Of a stretch of 64,000 bases of DNA, positions 9,001-19,100 are shown in pieces. Source of the DNA: CBDHFF01 sp965262395 (GTDB lineage: Bacteria; Pseudomonadota; Alphaproteobacteria; Rickettsiales; Anaplasmataceae); NCBI GenBank assembly GCA_965262395.1, contig OZ253531.1, positions 186,001-250,000 on the forward strand, in the 5' to 3' direction. Made by a program: the position numbers and the translations under genes. Position 1 is the stretch's first letter. Each line of letters starts with the position of its first letter. The notes below the pieces were generated by a model. It was not told the origin of the DNA. It made no database searches and saw only the letters and a list, made by a program, of their open reading frames with translations.

Positions 9001-12000
9001 AAGACGTAGATAAACAAGTAGATGTTTTTAAGGTAGAGCTTAAAAAAGCGCTTGACAAAGGATCTAGTACTGAAGGTTGTTTCCAAAAATTCTTTAACAT
9101 GCTCAAGAAGTTTATGAGTGGAGTTGCTGCATTATTTAAGAATCTTAGCAATAAGATCAAGGCCAAGTTTCCTAAGTCTGAACCACTTACTATTACTACA
9201 GCCAGAAATGAAATTAATCTTGCTTTACAAAAGATTATAGCTTTTGAGGTCGATCCAAGCGCAGAGCAGATAAAAGAAGTGAAGTTGAGCAAGGAAGCTC
9301 TATCTTTTGTTGCTAAGGGTTTAGTTAAAATTGATAATGATTTATTAACTCAAGCATTAAATTCTGTAGGTCTAGTAAAAGTCGCCTCGTTACAAAGTAA
9401 GGTGAAAGAATTGGAAGGAAATAAGGATAAATCTGATACTCTTGATGCGAATTTGAATACGTTTATTGATGCGGCATTTGCTTTGTCAGATCCAGCTAAT
9501 GCGCCTGCAGCAGTTGCTGCGCCTGCAGAAGGTACTGAGCCTGCAAATACTGAGCCTGCAAAAGTTGCTACTAAGCCTGCAGAGGCAATGAGTAAAGAGC
9601 TTTATGGGCATGTTAAGGCCAAAATAGAGAACGGCCTCATTATTTTAACTAATGATAATAAGCTCAATAGGGATCATGTTGTTGGTCTTTCGCAAAAAAT
9701 GCTATTCCTAGCGCAGTCTGATAAAGGGACTGTGTCTAAAGCGCTTAGTAAGCAATTGAAAAATTGTATTAAATTAAGTAGGGAGCATAGAAATAAAAAG
9801 ATTGTTGCTTCTATCTTAAAAGATTTTTTCTCAACTGGAGACAATACAGTAGTTACAGGCTATGAATACGACAATCTTTCAGATGCAGATATTGCAGATA
9901 TAAAAAGTGGTCTTTCTGGTATTGTTGCTAATGATGCGTTAGAGTTGAAAGATTTTGCTCAAAATATTCTGGATGTGATAGAGGTTTGTGGCTATAATGC
10001 TGAGTCTCGATATAAGCTTGTGAAGATGCTTGCTGAGGTTGTAGAAGGTGTCTCTAACAATGAAGTATTGAAGTTTGAGTTAAATGCTTGGGTTATTGAA
10101 TTAAGAGTGGCAGTTCTTCTTGAGAAAGTAGGTGACTCTTTAACAGAAGGAGGGTTGTCATTAACACGAGGGGATTATATTTTAAGTGCAGAGGAGTCTT
10201 CGCTTATACGCAAGCATCTTGCGTCTGATCCAAAAGGGCAGCTTGACTATATGAAAAATAAGCTTCAAGCTATAAAAGATCACGCAAATTATAATGGGTT
10301 AAATCCGATCGTAAAAAATGTTCTGAACAAAGGATTAGGAATTATAAGTCTGAACAAAGATGGCAGCTCTGTTGCTCCCCGTTATGATGAGGATAGTGTA
10401 GCAAAAGGTCTTCTTGCATCTCAGGCTACTTATACGCAGAAAATGATTGATCATGATACTGTAATTTCAGAAGCTGAGAGCATTGTAGCGCAAGTAAATA
10501 GTGATGGACCCACCACGTTACCTGTGCCTGATCACTTTCCTGTCTCTTTAAGAGAATTGGTAGGCAAATATAATGCAGATAAAGCAACGTTCAAAGATGA
10601 GCTTTCTTTGGCTCTTCAGAAATTTATTGATGAGAAAAAGGCAGAGAAAGTCTCTGACCAAATGATATTGACTGGTATTTCTTCATGGTTTAATCATCTA
10701 GAGGCGAATAAAGATTTCCTGGAAGATATGTTCAAAAGCTCTATGGGTGATGCATCGAAGTCGGCACATATGGCTAGTACTTCTCTTGATGGGATTAATA
10801 AATCCCTTGTTACTGCAGTTGGTGGATGGAGATCTAATATTAGCTACTTATTGCAGGCTAATTTCATCGCTGAATATTATGATTATGATATATACAAGGA
10901 TGTCTTTGATGGTGCTCTTGGTACACTTTTTGTGGACATGAAAGATTATGCTGCTTTTGAAACGCTCATTAATTCTGATAGTTTTAAATTAAATGCAGAA
11001 TTTACTACAGCGCTTAAGGACCAAGTTGCCTTTAGTCGAAATACAAAACTAGCGGCTGCTCTTGCAGAAGAAGGTAAGACTCAGACTAAAGGTAAGACTC
11101 AGACTCAGCCTGAGAAGCAGATTGTTCTTAGTAATGATGTTATAAAAGCTCTTCAAGAGCTTCATGACCATGAGGATGTAACTAAAGATCTTGTTGATGT
11201 AGTTAAAGATCTTGCATTACAAGGCAAAATTGCAAATATGGAGGCCCTTGCATTGCAAGGTGTTTATCCTATTGTTGTTTTTGGTAATCATTTCAAAGAG
11301 CATTATAATGAGTTTACTAGGCAGGGTAAAGGTAGTGCACTTAAGTTTATTGAGCATCGTCTGGATATGGTAAAGACGCTTAATTTTGCTACAAATCATA
11401 GTGGGTTGAAAGATGCTTCTGACCGTGACTTTAGGAAAAAATTTGTAAGTGATCTAAGTAAGGCTATTGCTGATGAAGAATTTGGTATACAAAAGGTTGA
11501 GGATCTTCTTCAGGTTGGTGTTCCTACTTCAAGTAATGTAGAGTGTAATTCTATCTTGACAGATGCCACAAAAATGTATTGGAATACAATGCTAAATAGT
11601 ACAAAACCAGAAGATATTAAGAAGGTCTCAGATTTGCTGCTTGATGAAGAATCGGAGAGCTTCATCTCTTATTTATGGCCTACTGTTGTTGGGTTATCAA
11701 AGAATTATGCTTATGACATTGATAGTCCTGGAATCTTAACTGCATTCGATAAGATTACGGCAAGCACAAATAAACTAGATTTTGTTACGATGTTTTCAGA
11801 AGTAGCTAAGATTTGCTTCGTATCTAATGTTTCTGCAATTAATATTCAAGAGTTATTAAAGGCTAGAATTAGTGAAGCAGATGCTAAGGGTCATGCTGCA
11901 GGTTCACCCGTATATAATGGATTAAAACTGTTACAATTTGCAGTGGCAGGGCATATGGAGCAAATAGCAAAGAAGATAGCAGAAGAGCGCGAGAAAGATC

Positions 12001-15000
12001 CTAGCGAGGCAAATGCTAAACAAGCTCCTGCTTCATCTATTAAGGAGATATTAAAGAAGGCTAATAACTATAATGCTTTGTACGCTCTTGCTAATCATGA
12101 CTCGAATATTACTAATACAGCTGATAGTATTACAAAAATTGAAAAGGAAATTCAAAAAGCTGAGCAAGATGCTACAGACGCAAATACTGCTAAAGCTAGC
12201 GCTAATAAAGCAGGGGATAGTGCAACTTCGCCGCAGGATATTGCTGCTACTGCTGCTGCTATTACTACTACTACTGCTGCTGCTGTTGCTGCTGCTGTTA
12301 AGGTTGCTGGGCTTAAAGGGAAATTGGATGAGACGAAGGATAGGTTGGTTAGATTTAAGTCTGTCAAGAATAATCCAGATGATAGTGTGAAATCGCTTCA
12401 GAAGGCTGAATCTGCTTTCCTTGTTGACATAACTAACTTGATTGTTAAGGGTGATATTGAGAATATAGAATTGAAGATTACGCCATCTAACAGTAGTATG
12501 ACTACCGTAGCTAAGGCGTATAATGCCCTTTCTACTTTAATACATAAAAACGCAATAAATGACCCAAGTGCATTTGTTGAGACTATGAGCAACTTTATTA
12601 ATATGGTTGTTGCCAGCTCTGATCTTGATCTTAAGAGTAAAAATATTGTTTTAGAGGCTCTGATAGCACACTGTCAAATAGCGACGAGTATAGCTGCTGT
12701 TTCTTCAAAAGATAATAGCGCTTATAAGGCGAGCATCAGTAGTGTGCTCGGTGCGGCAAGGACTGCACATTATACACAAAACAAAGCGCTCCAGCTTCCA
12801 AAGCTCGAAGAAGCAAAGAACAAATTCACTTCTTTTGTTAGCAGCAATAATATTGGGTTAACTTCAGACTTAGTTCAGACACTAGTTTTTGAGTTATCTT
12901 CTGTTCGGATAAAACTTGGGGATAAGGATGTGAATCAATATTTTCAAGCGGCTTTCAAGAAAATAGTGGCTGATCTTGAGATAAAGTATCCGCATTTTCT
13001 AGGTAATGAGAAGTTTAAAGCTCTCAAGGCAAAAATAGATAAAGACTTTACAAATGAAGCAATCGCTGGTTTCACTGATTATGGCGCGTACACTAACTGG
13101 AATGGTTTTGCTGATCTTGAGATTGTACGTGAGGAGTTTAAATCAATTGATGTTGCTGTAGAGAGTTTATCGGCTAATATTGTTGCTTTAAGAGGCAGTG
13201 GTGTTGAACAAAACAAGTTGATTCAAGAAGCAAATAAATATCTTAATAGTAAACAGTATGATTTGGCAAAGCTCCAAGAGTGCTTAGGTCATGTTAAGGA
13301 ACTACAGAAGTCAGTTGATGAGAGTGTTGTAATTGCAGGTGAGTTGGATGCACTTATTGCTACCATTGATGCAGATTATGCAGATATTGCAGTAGTTAAG
13401 AGTATAAGGGAATATGTTACTAACAATCAACATATTAATAATAAAGAGGGCACAGTGGATTTGCAAACTCTTAAGGAGAGTCTTGTGACTCTTGAAGCTC
13501 AAGTAAAAATGTTTGAAGAGATTTCTAGCATTACCGCTGAAGTGGATACGATTGTTGCTTCTATATCAGCAGAACATACTGCTTTGGCAGCAAATGCTGT
13601 GATTACTGCTGCAAAGGAATATATTACGCAGAAGAAGTATATTTCTACAACAGATAACACAGTTTCTCTGGCCGATCTTAAAGATCAGTTAGTTGCTGTT
13701 AGAAAGGAGAAAGTACTGTTTGACGCTATTGTTGCGACTGAGGTAGAAATTAAATCTTATCCTGCGGAGGACCTTCCACCTGCGGCTAAGACGCAACTTT
13801 TAACGGCCTCGAAAGGCATTAAATCTTCTGAGGATTTAGTTAAGATCAAGACTGACCTTAGCGGTAGGCTGCACGAAACCCGCAGTGCTAGTCATAATAA
13901 ATTCTTGGTGCTTGTTATAAAAGATAAGATATCTAAAGCAATTGCTGTGTACAATAAAATCTTAATGAAAGAAGCAACTGCTGGTAAGAAGACTCCTGCC
14001 GAGACCACTGCGTTGCTTAGCAGGATTAAGGGTTCTGATATTACTGTATTGCAGGGGATTTATACTGAGGTTGAAGCTAAAATTCTAGCGAAGAATGAAA
14101 CTACAGATGTGGATATTACACGGGAGATTGATGTTCTTGTTCAGAAGATTAATGCTATAGAGATGCCTGCGTCTTTGAAATTAGATCTTATCCAGAAAAC
14201 AGAGATTGCCAAGCGTTCTGTAGACAAAGCATTCCTGGTGAAATTAACAGATGATGTTAATGTATATGAAGATAGAAGTGATGAATATGTCGCAATAAAT
14301 GCAGCAGATCAATCACTTGATGCTATCTCTTCAGTTCAGAAAGAGCTAAAATCAGTTACTGATCTTGTTTCTTATAATGCTCTATTAGATGTTGGATTAT
14401 TTATAAATAACCTCAAGGATAAATCTGGAGGATTTGCAGAAATTATAAATAATGAGGGCTCTGCGGTGATAGCTGAACTAAATAAGGGTGTGAAATTGAT
14501 TAACTCACATGTTAATGATCCAGCTGGGTTTCTTGCTACGATTGTGCTTCCTGAGAATCTGGTGAATGCTATGCGGGTTTATGGTGGAGCTAAAGAAATT
14601 CAGGCTGCGGGTTTTATTACTCTTTCTAAGGCAATTTTAGCTGATACAAGATTCCCTGGTGATGTCACGGCAGAATTACAAGATATCTCTGAAATAGTGC
14701 AGGTTCTAAATAAACTTACGAGTTCTGCCCCTAATATAGTGGAATTCCAAGAAGCAGTTAAGAAAATTAATGATAGCAATGGTAATATTGCTGAAGCTGT
14801 GAAGGGAGCAAGGGATGTTATGGCAGTATATGCTGAGATAGATGGGTTTAAAGCCTTATTAAAAACAGACGATTTCGCAAACATTGGTAAATCCGATGGG
14901 CAGGCATTATTGCTCAACAGAATGTTACCTTCTTTCGAATCACAGGCTAATGTTACAATGGCTATTTCAACATTTCCAGCTGCATTAGCTCTAATAAAAG

Positions 15001-15611
15001 GAATTAAGGATGGCTTGAGTTCTATTGGGATATCTGCTCCAGAACCCTTGATAGAGATGTTTGCACTATCCTTGCAAAGTGAGGAGGGAATGGAGGCACT
15101 GACCAAAATTTCTCAGACTCTAGACCCGTATGCTAAGGGTCTAGTAGCTCGTGCTCACAAGGATGCTGTATATAAATCCAATAAAGAATCTATCAATAGA
15201 GCCCTCTCTGAAATCAAAGACCAAGAGTCTTTCGCTGCTTCATCAGGAGCATTAGAGCGCCACTCTGCTCTCTTTGCTAATCTGGGTATTATGGCTACTC
15301 TCACAACAGATACTCCTCCTCCTCCTGCTGGGGGTGTTCGACCTAAGGTTGGTGTACCACCACTACCGCCACTACTACCTGCTAAAGAAGGTGGTGATAA
15401 AGCACCAGAAGGTGATGCACCAGCAGCAACTCCTAAAGGAGATGATGATGATAAAACACTAAAAGTAACAGAAGGTGATGCACCTCAAGTAACAGATGGT
15501 GATGCACCTCCTGCTACTTCTCTGGCTAAGGCTGCTTCAGCAGAAGATTTAACTAAGTTAGAAACAGATAAAAAGGGCGTTACACCAGGAGGAGATGGAG
15601 GTAGGGGTTAG
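6036..15611 (+). CDS. Giant helical protein (3191 aa)
   Basis: Not recognised. A single open frame of 9.6 kb, ATG start with a purine-rich site just upstream. Composition and heptad patterns suggest a long, mainly alpha-helical and coiled-coil protein. Ala/Pro-rich hinges lie at about 6661-6690, 7300-7365, 7955-8000 and 9500-9580. A basic amphipathic stretch (FFNMLKKFMSGVAALFKNL) is near residue 1020. An alanine/threonine run coded by GCT/ACT repeats is at about 12237-12300. Two or three divergent helical repeats of about 75 residues lie at about residues 2380-2570 (for example ELDALIATIDADYADIAVV against EVDTIVASISAEHTALAAN). The C terminus has PPPPAGG and PPLPPLLP and a Gly/Asp/Pro-rich tail. 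No signal peptide or membrane span is seen. A terminator follows at 15716. Size and build suggest a surface or secreted protein; function is unknown. Confidence 0.85.
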   Translation: MSIKCYKYDGYSFELDAENLQNASNEVSGVDRIDNPITGADFASELHRLAPLMSVLLKSPDIGSGNDKALSQLLTSVSGSIIEKNVRVINEKDFVADFEKNRQEPADKIVSEKEKEDTPESKIKTVEKPPLEGRELRVSTSETIFDDKRKNLKSPRALSVYKFFTPAIVVSASNDKAKAEKFDGQYVQNFYKFRDVVEGIAKNVALASQAPAAPAAPKAQDILEGDPLSYDLLQPSDVAIDILRMRSDIAEFVVHAKKDWAKEALKTQTAGKGIVKLASALEGWCERATINVENYYGAAAGEQHTANLELLTNISELNDILADNIPVKDPDGNKLTRDGDLTIASMLVRYEVFAKIFKDCNKVVKDTAEYKAYEASSNDLHTLVSKNLTKKFVVGGPGSAEFVADQALSEEFLHRGVNKGIKPAPTPTPAATSTSTPAAAPASGSTSLKDVREALVNAKKSYVQRSKDISVEPSEHLDESKVWIPGLDDVTDALNAELKDYIANVKTVEDFYTRSVVVKPSDDKSSSAFVLPDGVAEVSITYGKDKIAFTNAQDIIKWKDNTIEGLLKKMSDARAQASDVAGHVADIACIRRNSIVKKDETNLAEAIGQHKNLPKDIKTQLAHLKNGEEAKEPAKAAEEGAATATAPAPAAAPEASTKLTDDEKVTKIKELEDKIALDKQEKQSKAEVVKDSFAWNKANASTSDVANKAVNDFQVMKESYVSSFDRIKQNVDTSLSLKTIRSVDELVKADNERAENVREFETLAGYRKVSQAVVEEARVGEEVVRVSFSGTAADHFGSYEKLDGANRKLADIYVNLAKDQASVVAKANQEVLKVQLGLATDKPKLVASIKEEARAKITTITENADKKIKGIEEDLRTSIDRKVGISESSKQALSKKTVDAKVGYVKRSAQLGRENIEGNTKELLGILKVERDEAANSRDEGLVLVSAGNYDKDEKDVEFGKIRTKFQETKAVHDEQEREIKVLAKNAKQDVDKQVDVFKVELKKALDKGSSTEGCFQKFFNMLKKFMSGVAALFKNLSNKIKAKFPKSEPLTITTARNEINLALQKIIAFEVDPSAEQIKEVKLSKEALSFVAKGLVKIDNDLLTQALNSVGLVKVASLQSKVKELEGNKDKSDTLDANLNTFIDAAFALSDPANAPAAVAAPAEGTEPANTEPAKVATKPAEAMSKELYGHVKAKIENGLIILTNDNKLNRDHVVGLSQKMLFLAQSDKGTVSKALSKQLKNCIKLSREHRNKKIVASILKDFFSTGDNTVVTGYEYDNLSDADIADIKSGLSGIVANDALELKDFAQNILDVIEVCGYNAESRYKLVKMLAEVVEGVSNNEVLKFELNAWVIELRVAVLLEKVGDSLTEGGLSLTRGDYILSAEESSLIRKHLASDPKGQLDYMKNKLQAIKDHANYNGLNPIVKNVLNKGLGIISLNKDGSSVAPRYDEDSVAKGLLASQATYTQKMIDHDTVISEAESIVAQVNSDGPTTLPVPDHFPVSLRELVGKYNADKATFKDELSLALQKFIDEKKAEKVSDQMILTGISSWFNHLEANKDFLEDMFKSSMGDASKSAHMASTSLDGINKSLVTAVGGWRSNISYLLQANFIAEYYDYDIYKDVFDGALGTLFVDMKDYAAFETLINSDSFKLNAEFTTALKDQVAFSRNTKLAAALAEEGKTQTKGKTQTQPEKQIVLSNDVIKALQELHDHEDVTKDLVDVVKDLALQGKIANMEALALQGVYPIVVFGNHFKEHYNEFTRQGKGSALKFIEHRLDMVKTLNFATNHSGLKDASDRDFRKKFVSDLSKAIADEEFGIQKVEDLLQVGVPTSSNVECNSILTDATKMYWNTMLNSTKPEDIKKVSDLLLDEESESFISYLWPTVVGLSKNYAYDIDSPGILTAFDKITASTNKLDFVTMFSEVAKICFVSNVSAINIQELLKARISEADAKGHAAGSPVYNGLKLLQFAVAGHMEQIAKKIAEEREKDPSEANAKQAPASSIKEILKKANNYNALYALANHDSNITNTADSITKIEKEIQKAEQDATDANTAKASANKAGDSATSPQDIAATAAAITTTTAAAVAAAVKVAGLKGKLDETKDRLVRFKSVKNNPDDSVKSLQKAESAFLVDITNLIVKGDIENIELKITPSNSSMTTVAKAYNALSTLIHKNAINDPSAFVETMSNFINMVVASSDLDLKSKNIVLEALIAHCQIATSIAAVSSKDNSAYKASISSVLGAARTAHYTQNKALQLPKLEEAKNKFTSFVSSNNIGLTSDLVQTLVFELSSVRIKLGDKDVNQYFQAAFKKIVADLEIKYPHFLGNEKFKALKAKIDKDFTNEAIAGFTDYGAYTNWNGFADLEIVREEFKSIDVAVESLSANIVALRGSGVEQNKLIQEANKYLNSKQYDLAKLQECLGHVKELQKSVDESVVIAGELDALIATIDADYADIAVVKSIREYVTNNQHINNKEGTVDLQTLKESLVTLEAQVKMFEEISSITAEVDTIVASISAEHTALAANAVITAAKEYITQKKYISTTDNTVSLADLKDQLVAVRKEKVLFDAIVATEVEIKSYPAEDLPPAAKTQLLTASKGIKSSEDLVKIKTDLSGRLHETRSASHNKFLVLVIKDKISKAIAVYNKILMKEATAGKKTPAETTALLSRIKGSDITVLQGIYTEVEAKILAKNETTDVDITREIDVLVQKINAIEMPASLKLDLIQKTEIAKRSVDKAFLVKLTDDVNVYEDRSDEYVAINAADQSLDAISSVQKELKSVTDLVSYNALLDVGLFINNLKDKSGGFAEIINNEGSAVIAELNKGVKLINSHVNDPAGFLATIVLPENLVNAMRVYGGAKEIQAAGFITLSKAILADTRFPGDVTAELQDISEIVQVLNKLTSSAPNIVEFQEAVKKINDSNGNIAEAVKGARDVMAVYAEIDGFKALLKTDDFANIGKSDGQALLLNRMLPSFESQANVTMAISTFPAALALIKGIKDGLSSIGISAPEPLIEMFALSLQSEEGMEALTKISQTLDPYAKGLVARAHKDAVYKSNKESINRALSEIKDQESFAASSGALERHSALFANLGIMATLTTDTPPPPAGGVRPKVGVPPLPPLLPAKEGGDKAPEGDAPAATPKGDDDDKTLKVTEGDAPQVTDGDAPPATSLAKAASAEDLTKLETDKKGVTPGGDGGRG
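12237..12303. repeat. GCT/ACT trinucleotide tract inside the giant gene
   Basis: About 20 triplets of GCT, ACT, ATT and GTT type, coding an Ala/Thr/Val run. A triplet tract can change length without breaking the frame. Confidence 0.8.
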
Positions 15612-15715
15612 GTGAAGATGTTTTTCTTCTCCTTGGCTCTAGGAAGCCATGAGTCTAGCTAAATGATGAGAGTTAATCTTTGATTTTGGTTATGGATACT
15701 GCTGCATAAGCATTG

Positions 15716-15757
15716 ACAGCCAGTTTTTGAGTATGACTCAGGGGCTGGCTGTTTTTG
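15716..15757 (+). terminator. Rho-independent terminator of the 3191-aa gene
   Basis: Outer stem ACAGCCAG (15716-15723) pairs with CTGGCTGT (15745-15752). An inner stem TGAGT/ACTCA closes the loop. A run of T residues follows directly. Confidence 0.75.
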
Positions 15758-15879
15758 TATTGTTAGTGTATTGATGCTATTAGCACTCATTCTTGCATTA
15801 ATTAATTTTTCTAGTCTGATTGCGTGTTCTGCTGAGTGGCTGGGTCTTTTTATCATCCCGTTCTTCTCTTGTTAGCCTG

Positions 15880-15995
15880 TACATTAGGTGAGTTTCTTAT
15901 TCCATTACAGGGAATAGAGGAAATCTGACTTCTTCTTTCTTATCTTGATATCCTTTACATTAGGTGAGTTTCTTATTCCATTACAGGGAATAGAG
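15880..15995. repeat. Two 40-bp direct repeats, 36 bp apart
   Basis: Identical copies at 15880-15919 and 15956-15995. Each contains the inverted repeat TATTCC...GGAATA. They lie 76 bp and more upstream of the promoter of the 2405-aa gene and could be paired binding sites. There are only two copies and no cas gene, so this is not called CRISPR. Confidence 0.8.
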
Positions 15996-16071
15996 AAGAC
16001 TTGAGCGCTGCACTTAGTTGTTAAATTTGTTTCTGTTTTATCGTTTGCTTTGATCAGCGCATTAGTGCGAT

Positions 16072-16100
16072 TTGATTTTTTTTAAGTTATGTGCTACATT
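16072..16100 (+). promoter_or_regulatory. Sigma70-type promoter of the 2405-aa gene
   Basis: TTGATT at 16072-16077, 17 bases, TACATT at 16095-16100. Transcription would begin near 16107, just before the start codon. Confidence 0.55.
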
Positions 16101-16126
16101 AGTAAGTGTGATATAAGCAATAATGT

Positions 16127-19100
16127 GTGAGAATTTTTATGCCAAAGACAGATGGTGTTGGACATCATAAGCATTCTAATAAATCCCGATATCAGAGAAG
16201 ATTGTCTGATAATAATAAAGTGCGGAAGCGTATTTTTCCACTGCTGATAGTGGCCTCTATTATTTACTTTGTACCTGTTATTTCTTTATTCGTATTACTT
16301 GTGTATAAGGCTGTTCGCAACACTGTAAAGTCTAAGCTTGCTCCTAAATTGATTGGAGTTTGTATTTTTTCCATTTTATTGCTCGTAGGTCTCTTTTTTG
16401 CAGCGATCTTTTTTGGTGCTGCCTTCTCATTGTTATCTAAATCTCCTGATAAATATAAGAACTATGACCTTGTATCGAAAGATGATAATAAAATTTATCT
16501 AAGTAATAACGCAAATAAGTCAGAAGGTGATAAACATATATTAAGCATTAAAAAAGTGAATGATAATGGCTCTGTTTCACTAGATGATGTTGTAGAGTCC
16601 ATTAAGCAAGAGCAGTGTAATTCATCAGAAAATACAGATCATCAACAGGATTTCAGAGGACAGATCAATGAGAAGGCATCATTTAAAGACATGATGGCAT
16701 TTAGAGCAGTATTATCTCAGAAATACTCAATTAATTATTCATCTGTTGTTACTGCACTTCTTATATCTGATCCAAAAGAGAAATATGGTCTCCTTGGGAA
16801 TACGGTATATAAGTTTATGCCAACCCCTGGCACAGAGAGTCAAGAAACATTCATGCCATTATTTGTGATAGATCCTAAGGGGCGCGCTGATATAGGCGAG
16901 GTACATTTTGGAGATCACTATCTAAATAGATATGAATTGCAAGCTTTAATACGTGATTACGCAGAACATTGCCATATAACAACTGAATGTTGGTCAGGAA
17001 AGTCGCTTGCAAATATAGTAGCTACTATAGATCCTAGCAATATCCCTCTAGATGATAAGAAAAGGCAAGCAATGAATAGGCTTGCTATGGGTCACTTATC
17101 ATATAATGTGCCAGACATTCAAATTACACGATATGATCGTTATGGTGGAGAATTACCCATAAGGCATGGTTGCTTATCTGTATTTTTCATTGACGAGGAA
17201 GGTCAAGTTATAGATCGTGATGGTAATGTCTGCCTTATATATAAGGCTATCCAGTATGATCAGTGTATCAAAGAGATTCATGCACTAATACCAGATGCGT
17301 CAGAAGCTCAGAGTGTTATTCAAAATTTCAAGGCAGTATTCGGGGAGCCTGGCTCGCAGCTTGTATCTCTGAAAGGTAGATATGTAACTTCTGAAGATAT
17401 TGGTCGCATTATGTGTGCTGAGTGTTTACTGAAGACGAATATTCTTCAAACTCTAAATAAAAAACCCACAGCCACAGAGTCTACTCCTCAGGATAAACAG
17501 GACAAACAAAAGAACCCTTCATTAGGTAACTTTAATAGTTTCTCTTTTAATAAGAGATGTAGAGTCAGTAAGATATTGCATGACACTGGGTTGAATGAAA
17601 TCCCTGAGAGCGAACTGCCACTATTTATAAATAGTGACGATCCAGAGAGAATATTAGCATTTAAATTGCTGGCGCAGCCGTTATTGCCACGCTCATTATC
17701 ATCTGGCAGACCTGATTTCTGTAAGTTCGAAGAGCCTGCTGATACCACAGAAGAAGTCGACTCTAGTTGGTTGTCCATCAAGTATAGAGATTGTGAGATG
17801 TATAAACCTGATATTAATGATAATTGGAAATATGAATGTATATCTTCTGAGGCTGGATTGTATTATGTATATAATAAAATCAGAACAGAAAGAAAACGAA
17901 TTATATCGATGCAAGATAAAATTTTAGGATCACATGGTGGTGATATATCTCAATTATCTCATAGCATTGATAACAATCCAGAATCTTGTACTTTTGATGA
18001 TAAATGTGAATATTCAGAGAATTTTGCTCTTTATGTTATGATACATATTAAGGCTGAGGCATGGAGTACGATAGTTTCTCAGAGCAGTAATAGGGAATTA
18101 GTTGCAAAATATGAAAGGGATAGAAAGAATGAAACACTTCACTGTGAAGATGGCGTTAGATCTAATATATTTACTCTTTCTTCTGGTAATTTGCAATCTG
18201 CTGAGGATTGGACTTCTCTTAAATATAATAGAGAATATAAACTTGGGGATAAGCCCATTATAGATTGTAAATTAATGGCAAAAGATTTAGCTAAGCTCAT
18301 AAACAAACACCCTGATGCTTTTACTATGACTGATGATTGCGAACTATGCCCTATATTCAGAGGTGCGGTGATACCATTGTTGGATCCAGAGGTTTGGAAT
18401 AAACTTGTTTTAGGTAAAGAAAACCAAGCAGAAGATGAAGCTAAGCGTTACGCATTGATTCAATTCTATCTTAAGGGCAAACGCAAGCAAGCCTCACTAA
18501 AAAATGCAGCCTATACGGAAGGTCGTTTAGATGGCAAATCTAGGCCACAAGAAGTATCTGTTGATTATACACAATTCAACAATCAATATTCTGGTCCAAT
18601 GCAGTATGTACAAATTTCATCAATGAATGGTTCAATGTTAGATGTATTCTTTGTTGCACAGGGCTTGGAGTATGGTGATACTCTGGATATTGTTAATGGT
18701 GCATATGTTGTTCATAGGAAGGGCAAGAAGGAAGATGATAGTAAGACGGAGAAGTTGCAGTATGTTATGTCTGTTGCGCGCGACGAAAGTATGCTTCCCG
18801 TGGTACAAAAGAGGAAAATGACGGCTTCCATGGTTGATCCTAATGCACATGCTTTGCGTGGGATGAGATGCATGTCTGCCACTGACTTTCAGTCTATATT
18901 GCGTGATTGTGATGAAAGGTATGTAATAGTAAAATCATATAAACACATGGCGTATAAAGATGCTGTACGTGATGCCTTCATTAATAGTGATATAACTAGG
19001 AGAAGGTCGATACTTTCATCTAGTTTAGAGTATAAAAGTATACAGGAAAAAGAATTTCAGATGAGGGTTCTTACTGACTCAGATCAGAACCCTGCGGCAT

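Larger units (their letters stand above)
15612..16126. other. Intergenic between the two giant genes
   Basis: No gene is seen. It contains a terminator (15716-15757), a pair of 40-bp direct repeats (15880-15995) and a promoter (16072-16100). Confidence 0.6.

Noticed and set aside
12073..12390. Leucine-rich open frame on the plus strand
   Set aside because: Out-of-frame reading of the GCT/ACT tract inside the giant gene.
15880..15995. Two 40-bp repeats with a 36-bp spacer, CRISPR-like geometry
   Set aside because: Only two repeats and no cas gene in the window; better described as paired direct repeats.
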